From NCBI GenBank assembly GCA_963801855.1, contig CAWDGK010000005.1:372001-436000 (forward strand): a DNA stretch of 64,000 nucleotides. The letters are read 5' to 3'. The notes below the pieces were generated by a model, which worked only from the letters and a program-made list of their open reading frames with translations, was not told the origin of the DNA and searched no databases. Source of the stretch: JACDAN01 sp963801855. GTDB lineage: Bacteria; Actinomycetota; Thermoleophilia; Gaiellales; Gaiellaceae. The translations under genes were made by a program, and so were the position numbers. Shown piece by piece: positions 14,716-22,530 of the stretch (positions are counted from its first letter, which is position 1; every line of letters begins with the position of its first letter).

Positions 14716-15852
14716 ACTAGCCGCCGGGGTAGAGAAGATGACGGGGTACTCCGCTGAGTTGTTGGCGGTGTTCTGTTCCCCGGGCACCGGTTTCACGCTG
14801 ATCTGAAGGGTCGTCCGCTGAACGAACGGGACGGGTCCGACGTTCTTGAAGGTGACCGTCACGTCCTCGCCCGGCTCGGTGAGGTCGACGCGTTGCGTCT
14901 TGACGAGCGGCTCGGTCTCCTTCTGGATCGTGAGCTCGACCTCGACGCCCGTCTCCGTCGAGTCCCCTGAGTTCTCGAAGGCGACCTCGAACGAAAGGTC
15001 GGTGGTGGCGACGATCTTGTTCAGCTCGCTCGGCGAGAGCGTGGCGCCGCCGACCACCTTCACGGATACCAGGCCATGGCCGTGCGATCCGGGCCGAGCC
15101 GTAGTGCCGCCGGTTCCCGTCTGGCCGCGAACGCGCTGCCAGATGTTGCTGAGCGCGCGCGAGGTTGCCAGATCGGGGTTCGCGACGAAGCTCGAGTCCG
15201 GGACGTTGACGCCTCTGAGGTCCTGGCGCCGAAGCTCCTGCGTCGCAGGCTCCCTGAAGAGGTCGTCCCAGATCACGTCGCTGGCGATCAGGCGCCGTGA
15301 CTGGGCTGAGAGGAGCTCGCCGACCTGGTTCGCATTGCCGGTCCGGGTTCCGAACGCGTCCGCAAGCCCACGGAGGCCGCTGACCCTGAACTGGAGCGCC
15401 TGGACGAGGTGCTGCTGCTGCACGCGGAGCGGGCCGGGTGGATCGAGGCGCTGCGCCGTCCCGACGTACTGCTGCTGCTGCTGCGCGTACCCGTCAAGGG
15501 TGCGGACGAGCTGAGCCTGCCTCACCTCCGGACGGGTGAGGGTCGTCGTGAGCTGGGCGCCGACGCGCTCCGACTGCTCCGCGATCTCCTGGACGTCCTC
15601 CATGTAGGCGCGATACCGATCCTGCTTCGCCTCCCCACGGCAGCTCGAGACCCAGAAGACGAGGAGCACGACCACGAGAATCGCCAGGCTGATCAGCCCG
15701 AGCAGACGCAAGACCGGGGTCAGTCCGGAGGGCGGCCCGGGAGGGCGCCGGGAGCGTCTCGGACGTCGCGAAGTGCGCTCCGGCCCGGCACCCTCGCGGG
15801 TGGCCGGCTCTTCGAAGAAGTCGAACTCGATCTCGGTGTCGCGCTCGGTCAT
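14545..15852 (-). CDS. Hypothetical membrane-anchored protein with CARDB-like domain
   Basis: 435 residues as read. The N-terminus is charged, with a basic proline stretch, then one membrane helix (about 47-68, ending before SSCRGEAK). A coiled middle region (75-200) carries a polyglutamine patch, and a beta-sandwich-like domain follows (about 255-375) with the CARDB-type pattern VAFENSGDSTETGVEVEL and an ANNSAEYPVIF close. After about residue 378 the sequence turns into arginine-rich low-complexity residues that coincide with the hairpin cluster, so the natural end is probably near 14715. A one- or two-base indel at the GGCGGCTAG there would give a stop. Extracytoplasmic location is likely. 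No function assigned. Confidence 0.7.
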   Translation of the reverse strand: MTERDTEIEFDFFEEPATREGAGPERTSRRPRRSRRPPGPPSGLTPVLRLLGLISLAILVVVLLVFWVSSCRGEAKQDRYRAYMEDVQEIAEQSERVGAQLTTTLTRPEVRQAQLVRTLDGYAQQQQQYVGTAQRLDPPGPLRVQQQHLVQALQFRVSGLRGLADAFGTRTGNANQVGELLSAQSRRLIASDVIWDDLFREPATQELRRQDLRGVNVPDSSFVANPDLATSRALSNIWQRVRGQTGTGGTTARPGSHGHGLVSVKVVGGATLSPSELNKIVATTDLSFEVAFENSGDSTETGVEVELTIQKETEPLVKTQRVDLTEPGEDVTVTFKNVGPVPFVQRTTLQISVKPVPGEQNTANNSAEYPVIFSTPAASRLRLSRKVLRLSATLGSRATLARVARRRGRGQPAVERSGKAASRRPLARDRLCRFA

Positions 15853-15950
15853 GGCGCCAGGCCGGAAATCACGCGATCCGGCTCGTCCACCTTACCGCGC
15901 CAATCGGTCTGCAAAGGACTCTAGGGGGCCGTCACTAACCCTGATCGCAC

Positions 15951-17558
15951 ATGGCCACAGCGGTCGCGTCCTTCCCTGCCAGTGAACTTGTCCTCGGCCG
16001 TTACCGGCCGCTGCGTCCGCTTGGGAGCGGTGGGTCGGGGTCGGTCTGGGTGGCACGGGACGAGAAGAACGGTCTCGACGTCGCTCTGAAGATCGTTCCA
16101 CGCGAGGGGAAAGCCCATACGCGCGCCGAGCGCGAAGCCTCGGCCGCCGCGCGCCTCCGCCATCCGAACTGCCTCCGTGCGTATGCGTTCGCAGGGGATT
16201 CGCAGAACGTCTACATCGCGTACGAGTACGTCCCGGGCCGAACGCTCAGGGACCGGATCCGGGCCGGCGAGCTGGACGACGCCGCCGTGGTGGAGGCAGC
16301 CGTGCAGATCCTCGACGGCCTGGCGCACGCGCACGCGCACGGGATCATCCATCGCGATGTCAAGCCGACGAACGTCCTCGTCGCGGACACGCCGGAGATG
16401 TCGATCAAGCTCCTGGACTTCGGTCTCGCGCAGTTTGCGGAGGCGGAGACGCTCACCGCGGCCGGTGACGTGCCCGGCACGCTCGCCTACATCTCGCCGG
16501 AGCGGCTCGCAGGGAAGGAGGCGTCGTTTGCAGCGGACATCTGGGCGGTCGGCGTCGTTCTCTGGGAGGCGCTTGCCGGCTACCACCCGTTCTGGGCCTC
16601 CTCGCCGGTCGAGACCGCCCGGCGCATCGACGTCGGCCCACCGCCGCTCGCCTCGGTCCGGCCGGACCTTCCGGCGCACTTGATCGCAGCCGTGACGCAG
16701 GCAACCGCTGTCGACCCGGCACGCCGCCCGACCGCCGTCCAGCTCTCGGCCAGGCTGAGATCCGCTCTCGACGATCGGGATCGGCGGCGGAAGAGGGTCG
16801 CTCCTCGCATCGCGATCCCGCCGCTGCGGAGGGCGATCGCCGCCACCGGGGCCGCGGCGTTCGTCGGCTGGACGGCGGCGACGCTGCCGTTCTACCCGGC
16901 GGGGTGGAGCTGGGGGTTGGCCGCTCTCGCCGCGGCAGCTGCCACCTTGCGGCCGCGCCTCGGTCTCGCCGTGGCGCTCGGCCTTGTAGTGCTCCCGCTC
17001 GGAAACGTCTCTTCCGGCCTTGCCCTGCTCTACGCGGCACTCGCCGCCGCGTGGCTCGTCCTGACCTGGCGCCGGAGCGAGGAGGGCCTGTACGCGGTCG
17101 CCGGCGCCCTCCTCGCGCCGTTGGGGCTTCTCATGCTGCTGCCGGTGCTGCTCCTGCCGGTTCGCAGGGCTGTCTGGCGCGCAGGCTTCGGCGCGGCGGC
17201 CGTCGGCGTCGCAGCGCTCTTTGCCGGGATCCGCGGGTCGTCCCTGCCGCTCAGCGACCGGGACGCCGCCTCCCCGCACCTCGAAGGGGTGGGAGGTCCC
17301 GGCGCCGCTGCCTCGGCGCTCCTGGACTCCGTTGCCGCCCGTCCCGAGCTCCTCCTCGCCGCGGCGGTCGTCGCCGGCCTGGCCGCGCTCCTGCCCCTGG
17401 CGGCCGAGCGCGGTGTCTGGCCGGTCGCCGGTCTCGGCGCGGTCTCGATCTCCGCATTGCTCCTGCCGATCGACGCCGTGAACGTCCTTCCGGTGGTCGT
17501 GGGAATCTGGCTCTGCTGCGTGGCCGTGACCGTCAGAGGAGACGTGCTCCGCCGCTAG
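15951..17558 (+). CDS. Ser/Thr protein kinase with polytopic membrane C-terminus
   Basis: 535 residues. Hanks-type kinase domain at about 18-275: glycine loop LGSGGSGSVWVA, ATP lysine K47, catalytic HRDVKPTNV with D136, DFG at 156-158 and the SPERLAG activation segment end. Unlike standard PASTA kinases, the rest (about 285-535) is a series of seven or eight hydrophobic helices without an extracellular sensor domain. It opens a run with fhaA, fhaB, pstP, rodA, pbpA and pknB, so it probably takes part in control of cell-wall growth. It is a candidate equivalent of PknA by position, but the C-terminal architecture differs from PknA. Confidence 0.9.
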   Translation: MATAVASFPASELVLGRYRPLRPLGSGGSGSVWVARDEKNGLDVALKIVPREGKAHTRAEREASAAARLRHPNCLRAYAFAGDSQNVYIAYEYVPGRTLRDRIRAGELDDAAVVEAAVQILDGLAHAHAHGIIHRDVKPTNVLVADTPEMSIKLLDFGLAQFAEAETLTAAGDVPGTLAYISPERLAGKEASFAADIWAVGVVLWEALAGYHPFWASSPVETARRIDVGPPPLASVRPDLPAHLIAAVTQATAVDPARRPTAVQLSARLRSALDDRDRRRKRVAPRIAIPPLRRAIAATGAAAFVGWTAATLPFYPAGWSWGLAALAAAAATLRPRLGLAVALGLVVLPLGNVSSGLALLYAALAAAWLVLTWRRSEEGLYAVAGALLAPLGLLMLLPVLLLPVRRAVWRAGFGAAAVGVAALFAGIRGSSLPLSDRDAASPHLEGVGGPGAAASALLDSVAARPELLLAAAVVAGLAALLPLAAERGVWPVAGLGAVSISALLLPIDAVNVLPVVVGIWLCCVAVTVRGDVLRR

Positions 17559-17574
17559 ACTCGGCGCCCAGCCT

Positions 17575-18348
17575 GTGCTCCGAACGATCGAGCAAAAGAT
17601 CGAGTCACTTTTCGAGGGCGCTTTCGGCCGCGCCTTCCGACGCAACGTGCAACCGGTCGAGCTTGCGCGCAAGCTCGCGAAGGAGATGGACGACTACAAG
17701 ATGGTCTCCGTCTCGCAGGTCTACGCGCCGAACGAGTACGTGGTCTATCTCTCCCCGAGGGACCGGGATCAGTTCGAGAGCTACGAGCCGGCGCTCGTCC
17801 AGGAGCTCGAGGAGTACCTCGGCGAGCACGGGCGCCGTGAGGGCTACCAGCTCCTGTCGAAGCCCAATGTGTCCTTCCGGACCGACGAGGACCTCGAGGT
17901 CGGCCTTTTCGGCATCTCCAACAGGATGATTCAACGTGAGGCGCCGGACTCGCCCCCGGAGCAGGCCGTCGAGCCCGGCGCGACCCGGATCTACCGGGCG
18001 ACGCCGTCCGAGACCGAGTCGGTGTCCGCAGCGGAGCTCGGGATGGAGCCGGAGCCCGAGCAGGAGCCTCCGTCGGTGAGCGTCGACGGAGCACAGCATC
18101 GGCTCGCGAAGCCCGTCATGGTCATCGGCCGGTCGAAGGATGCCGACATCCGGGTCGCCGACCCGAACATCTCGAGGCGCCACGCCGAGATCCGGCAGGA
18201 AGGATCTGCCTTCTGGATCGTCGACCTCGACTCGACGAACGGCCTCTCGGTCAACGGCCGCCCCTCGAAGCGGGCGAAGCTCGACGACGAGGACCGGATC
18301 ACGCTCGGATCCACAGAGATCGTCTTCCGGCGCGCGAAGAGCTCATGA
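17575..18348 (+). CDS. fhaA: FhaA-type protein (DUF3662 and FHA domains)
   Basis: A 257-residue cytoplasmic adaptor. The N-terminal DUF3662 domain is at residues 1-125 (IEQKIESLFEGAFGRAF at the start). A charged linker follows, then a C-terminal FHA domain at about 170-255 with the phosphothreonine-binding pattern VIGRSKDADI, SRRHAEI and STNGLSVNG. In mycobacteria FhaA is phosphorylated by PknB and binds MviN/MurJ. GTG start at 17575, 17 bases after the kinase stop; overlaps the next gene by ATGA. Position and domains together make the assignment strong. Confidence 0.93.
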   Translation: MLRTIEQKIESLFEGAFGRAFRRNVQPVELARKLAKEMDDYKMVSVSQVYAPNEYVVYLSPRDRDQFESYEPALVQELEEYLGEHGRREGYQLLSKPNVSFRTDEDLEVGLFGISNRMIQREAPDSPPEQAVEPGATRIYRATPSETESVSAAELGMEPEPEQEPPSVSVDGAQHRLAKPVMVIGRSKDADIRVADPNISRRHAEIRQEGSAFWIVDLDSTNGLSVNGRPSKRAKLDDEDRITLGSTEIVFRRAKSS

Positions 18349-19781
18349 TCGTCGGCGCCGTCGAAGTCGAGGCGGTTCTCCTCGGTCTCAAGGTCGCCTT
18401 TCTCGTCCTCCTCTACCTCTTCATCTGGCGGATCGTCCGCACGGTTGCGCGCGACGTGCGGCTCCCGCAGGAGAGCTTCATGCTCGCCCCGCAGCAGGCC
18501 GCGGCGGTCGGCCTCGGGCCGCGCGCCAGGATGGGAAGCCTCGTCGTCCTCACGAGTCCGGCGCTCAAGGTCGACAGCGAGCGGACGCTCGACTCCACGC
18601 CCGTCACGCTCGGCCGCTCCTCGGACAGCGACATGAACCTCGGTGACGACGAGTTCGCGTCTGCGAACCACGCACGTGTGGAGCCGCGGCGCGACGGCGT
18701 CTGGGTCGAGGATGTCGGTTCGACGAACGGCACCTTTGTGAACGGCATCAAGCTGGAACGACCGAGGAAGCTCACAAACGGAGACGTCATCCGCGTCGGC
18801 GGAGACGGACCTGAGGTTCGAGCAGTGAGGATCGGCTTCGCCACCCATCCCGGTCGCAAGCGGCGGCACAACGAGGACGCCTACGTCGTCGAGCCACCGC
18901 TCTTCGCGGTCGCCGACGGCATGGGTGGCGCCAAGGCCGGCGAAGTCGCCTCCGGCCTCGCCGCTGCGGCGCTGAAGGAGGGCCCGCGCGACGGCTCGAG
19001 CGGAGAGGAGCGCGTCTCCGCGCTGATCCAGGAAGCGAACCGCCGCGTGTTCCGCCGTGCGACCGAGGACCGGGACGCCTCCGGGATGGGGACGACGATG
19101 ACGGTCGCCCTCGTGGACGGCGACCGCGTCGTCTTCGGCCATGTCGGCGATTCGCGCGCCTACCTGATCCGCGACGAGACGATCGAGCAGCTCACGGACG
19201 ACCATTCGCTCGTCGCCGAGCTCGTGCGGAGCGGAAGGCTCAGCCCGGAGGAGGCCGAGTCGCACCCGCAGCGGTCGGTGATCACGCGCGCCGTCGGAAC
19301 GGAGCCCGACGTCGACGTCGACACCTTCGCGGTCGAGCCGGCAGAGGGCGATCTCTTCCTCATCTGCTCGGACGGGCTGACCGACATGGTGGACGACCGG
19401 ACGATCATCCAGGCGATCGGGAAGCACCGCGGCAATCTCGACAACGCCGCGAAGGCCCTCGTCGGGGCCGCGAATCGCGGAGGCGGCGAGGACAACATCA
19501 CCGTCGTCTTCTTCCAGGTCGACGGCGACTCGCCCGCCGACACGGCGGTCATGCAGCAGCCGGCCGTCATCGAGTCCGAGACGAGCGAGGACGAGGACAC
19601 GCTCTCCGGCCTCGACGCGATCCCGCCGGTCGACACGATGGTTCTGGCGCCGGGTGATGCGCCCGCGCTCTCGGAGCCGGAGTTGCCGAGACGCCGCAGC
19701 CGCGCCCTGCCGATCATCGTCGCCCTCGCGGTGCTCTTGATCGCCGCGGCCGCAGTGCTCTGGCTGCTGGATCAGGTATGA
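18345..19781 (+). CDS. FhaB-like FHA protein and PP2C phosphatase PstP in one frame
   Basis: The frame reads through as 478 residues: a membrane helix (about 8-30), an FHA domain (about 65-155; LGRSSDSDMNL, STNGTFVNG), a PP2C phosphatase domain (about 165-400; RRHNEDAY, ADGMGG, GHVGDSRAY, SDGLTD, GGEDNIT) and a C-terminal membrane helix (about 452-474). In related bacteria these are two genes, fhaB and pstP. Here deleting one G at 18801-18802 gives a FHA protein of 160 residues ending VGETDLRFEQ at a TGA (18826-18828). That stop overlaps a GTG (18825) starting MRIGFATHPGRKRRHNED, the normal start of a 318-residue PstP. A single inserted base is therefore a better explanation than a true fusion. 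The phosphatase reverses the kinases of this cluster. Confidence 0.88.
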   Translation: MIVGAVEVEAVLLGLKVAFLVLLYLFIWRIVRTVARDVRLPQESFMLAPQQAAAVGLGPRARMGSLVVLTSPALKVDSERTLDSTPVTLGRSSDSDMNLGDDEFASANHARVEPRRDGVWVEDVGSTNGTFVNGIKLERPRKLTNGDVIRVGGDGPEVRAVRIGFATHPGRKRRHNEDAYVVEPPLFAVADGMGGAKAGEVASGLAAAALKEGPRDGSSGEERVSALIQEANRRVFRRATEDRDASGMGTTMTVALVDGDRVVFGHVGDSRAYLIRDETIEQLTDDHSLVAELVRSGRLSPEEAESHPQRSVITRAVGTEPDVDVDTFAVEPAEGDLFLICSDGLTDMVDDRTIIQAIGKHRGNLDNAAKALVGAANRGGGEDNITVVFFQVDGDSPADTAVMQQPAVIESETSEDEDTLSGLDAIPPVDTMVLAPGDAPALSEPELPRRRSRALPIIVALAVLLIAAAAVLWLLDQV

Positions 19782-21043
19782 GCGCTCGCACGCGTGAGCT
19801 CCTCAGCCTGGTCGTCGTCGGAACGATCGTCGGCAGCGCCTTCGCGAGCGTCTACATCGCGCGCCAGGAGGTCGTGAGCACCGAATCGCTCTCGTACGCG
19901 CTCTTCTTCCTCGGCCTCTACGTCGCCGCGCACATCGTCACCCGGATCGCGGTGCCTCACGCCGACCCGTACCTGCTGCCGATGGCCGGCTTCCTCACGG
20001 GGATCGGGCTGACGGAGATCTACCGGCTGAACGAGGACGAAGCCTTCCGCCAGGGCCTCTGGATCGTGATCGGGCTGATCGCCTTTGCCGGGACCCTGCT
20101 CGCGCTCCGCCGCGACTACCGGCGGCTCGAGAGCTACAAGTACCTCTTCGGGCTCGGCGCGCTCGTGCTGCTCGTCCTCCCGGCGATGCCGATCATCGGC
20201 AAGACCGTCAACGGCGCAAGGCTCTGGGTCGAGCTCGGCCCGATGCGGTTCCAGCCGGGCGAGTTCGCAAAGATCTTCCTGATCATCTTCCTTGCCGGGT
20301 ACCTCCGTGAGAAGCGCGAGGTGCTGGCCCAGGGGCGGCTGAAGGACCTCGGCCCGCTCCTCCTCATCTGGGGCGGAGCGATGGCCGTCCTCGTGATGAC
20401 GAACGACCTCGGCGGCGGGCTTCTGTACTTCGGGATCTTCCTCGCCATGCTCTATGTCGCGACCGCCCAGATCTGGTTCGTCGCCGCCGGAGCCGCGATG
20501 TTCGTGGGCGGCGCCGCGCTCGTCTACACGCAGATCGGGCGCGTGGCCGAGCGGGTCCGCATGTGGCTCGACCCCTGGAGCGACGCGGACGGGGGCGGGT
20601 ACCAGACGATCCAGTCGATCTACGCGATCGCGAACGGGCACTTCGGAGGGACCGGGTTCGGGCAGGGCACGTTCACGGACGCCGACGGCAACCAGCTGAT
20701 CCCGTACGTGAGCACCGACTTCATCTACTCGGCGCTCGCGCAGGAGCTCGGTCTGATCGGGATCGCGGCGTTCCTGCTCGTCTACATGCTCTTCGCCGCC
20801 CGCGGCTTCCGGATCGCGCTGCTGGCGCAGGATGGATTCTCGAAGCTCCTTGCGGTCGGCCTGACCTTCTGCTTCACGCTTCAGACGTTCATCATCGTCG
20901 GCGGGATCCTCCGGATCATCCCGTTGACGGGCATCACGCTTCCCTTCGTCAGCTACGGAGGATCCAGCGTCGTCGCGAACTTCATGCTGCTCGCGGGACT
21001 GCTGCTCGTCTCCAACCGGGCGAATGCGAGGTCCGGAGCGTGA
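19778..21043 (+). CDS. rodA: FtsW/RodA/SpoVE family peptidoglycan glycosyltransferase
   Basis: A 421-residue SEDS protein with about ten membrane helices. Family marks: NGARLWVELGPMRFQPGEFAK (first 20 typical; the catalytic-site aspartate region lies around DPWSDADGGGYQTIQS), GHFGGTGFGQG and the closing GGSSVVANFMLLAGLLL. It polymerises lipid II glycan strands with its partner transpeptidase. The next gene, pbpA, overlaps by GTGA, which is the usual RodA-PbpA pairing for elongation or polar growth. ATG at 19778 overlaps the phosphatase stop. FtsW is excluded only by context. Confidence 0.94.
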   Translation: MSARTRELLSLVVVGTIVGSAFASVYIARQEVVSTESLSYALFFLGLYVAAHIVTRIAVPHADPYLLPMAGFLTGIGLTEIYRLNEDEAFRQGLWIVIGLIAFAGTLLALRRDYRRLESYKYLFGLGALVLLVLPAMPIIGKTVNGARLWVELGPMRFQPGEFAKIFLIIFLAGYLREKREVLAQGRLKDLGPLLLIWGGAMAVLVMTNDLGGGLLYFGIFLAMLYVATAQIWFVAAGAAMFVGGAALVYTQIGRVAERVRMWLDPWSDADGGGYQTIQSIYAIANGHFGGTGFGQGTFTDADGNQLIPYVSTDFIYSALAQELGLIGIAAFLLVYMLFAARGFRIALLAQDGFSKLLAVGLTFCFTLQTFIIVGGILRIIPLTGITLPFVSYGGSSVVANFMLLAGLLLVSNRANARSGA

Positions 21044-22527
21044 ACCAGCAGATCTCGCGACTGGCCGTCGCCGGCCTCATCCTCATCGCCTCGCTGATCG
21101 TCGGGACCACGTACTGGCAGGCGTGGGCCGCGCCGAGCCTGGAGGACCGTCAGGACAACGCGATCAAGGTGGTCGCGCAGTTCGCGATCAAGCGCGGCGT
21201 GATCTATGCCGGCGACGGCGTCACGAAGCTCGCGGTGAACCGGCGGCAGCGCGTCGCCGACCAGACGTTCTACTTCCGCCGCTATCCGCTGCGCGGACTG
21301 ACCGCGCACGCCGTCGGCTACTCCACGAGGGCCCGGGCTCGCACCGGGCTGGAGCAGTCGCGGAACGACTACCTCACCGGTGCCAACGCGAACCTCAGCA
21401 CCGTCCTCGACACGGCGCTGGACGACCTTCGCGGGAAGACGATCGAGGGAAACGACATCATCACCACGCTCAGGTGGCGGGCGCAGAAGGTCGCGCTCGA
21501 CGCCTTTGCCGGCCAGTGCGGCGCGGCTGTCGCGCTCGAGCCGTCGACGGGCAAGGTCCTCGTGCTTGCCTCGAGCCCGACGTTCGACCCGAACCTCGTG
21601 GAGGGCAACTTCGGAGCGATCCAGCGGGCCAGAGGCCCCTGTCCCGTCGCCCCGCTTCTCAACCGCGGTACGGCGGGGCTCTTCATCCCGGGATCGACCT
21701 TCAAGGTCGTGACGGCGGCGGCGGCCCTCGACTCGGGCAAGTACACGCCCGATTCCACCTTCGTCGACCCGGGGTACTGCATCGAGTACGGGCAGCGCGT
21801 CAGCAACTACGACACCTCGAGCCCGTTCGGCCGTGTGAACTTCTCGCAGGCACTCCAGAACTCGATCAACTCGTCGTTCTGCGAGATGGGAAAGAAGCTC
21901 GGCCCCGAAGTGATCCTGGACTACGCCCGAAAGTTCGGCTTCTACGAGGATCCGCCCGTCGACCTCCCATCCGACGAGCGGGCGCCGAGCGGCCTCTACT
22001 CGAACGGCAGGCTGCTCCCGGAGTCCGAGGAGGGCAAGGCTGATCCCGGCCGGCTCGCGTTCGGCCAGGAGCGGATGCTCGTCACCCCGATGCAGATGGC
22101 GATGGTCGCAGCCGCGGTAGCCAACGGCGGGGTCGTGATGGAGCCGTATCTCACCGACCGCGTCAGGGCTCCGGACGGCTCGATTCTCGTTCGGACCGAG
22201 CCGGACGAAGTGCGCCGGGCGATCTCGGAGAAAACGGCCCGCGAGCTCACCGCGATGATGGAAGCCGTGGTCTCGGGCGGGACCGGGACAGCCGCCGCGA
22301 TCGCGGGAGTCCGAGTCGCCGGCAAGACCGGAACGGCCGAGACCGGGCGGGCAGGAAGGAACACCGTCGGCTTCATCGCCTTCGCACCGGCCGACCGGCC
22401 CCGGATCGCCATCGCCGTCTACGTCCAGAACCAGAGCGGGACCGGCGGCAGCACCGCGGCTCCCGTCGCCAAGCAGATCATGGAGGCGCTCCTGCGCTTC
22501 CCGTCGAACTCCAGAGGTTCCGGTTAG
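21040..22527 (+). CDS. pbpA: Penicillin-binding protein 2-type transpeptidase
   Basis: A 495-residue class B PBP. GTG start at 21040, giving VNQQISRLAVAGLILIASLI with the single membrane anchor at about 8-27; the open frame further upstream is a shadow. The N-terminal dimerisation region spans about 30-165, and the transpeptidase domain follows with SxxK as STFK near 218, SxN as SIN near 276 and KTGT near 429. It cross-links peptidoglycan outside the membrane together with RodA. In actinobacteria PbpA can be phosphorylated by PknB, encoded next. It ends 3 bases before pknB. Confidence 0.95.
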   Translation: MNQQISRLAVAGLILIASLIVGTTYWQAWAAPSLEDRQDNAIKVVAQFAIKRGVIYAGDGVTKLAVNRRQRVADQTFYFRRYPLRGLTAHAVGYSTRARARTGLEQSRNDYLTGANANLSTVLDTALDDLRGKTIEGNDIITTLRWRAQKVALDAFAGQCGAAVALEPSTGKVLVLASSPTFDPNLVEGNFGAIQRARGPCPVAPLLNRGTAGLFIPGSTFKVVTAAAALDSGKYTPDSTFVDPGYCIEYGQRVSNYDTSSPFGRVNFSQALQNSINSSFCEMGKKLGPEVILDYARKFGFYEDPPVDLPSDERAPSGLYSNGRLLPESEEGKADPGRLAFGQERMLVTPMQMAMVAAAVANGGVVMEPYLTDRVRAPDGSILVRTEPDEVRRAISEKTARELTAMMEAVVSGGTGTAAAIAGVRVAGKTGTAETGRAGRNTVGFIAFAPADRPRIAIAVYVQNQSGTGGSTAAPVAKQIMEALLRFPSNSRGSG

Positions 22528-22530
22528 CCC

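Noticed and set aside
15403..15485. CTGCTG repeats as a microsatellite or CRISPR-like repeat
   Set aside because: They encode short glutamine runs on the minus strand within a gene; units are too short and irregular.
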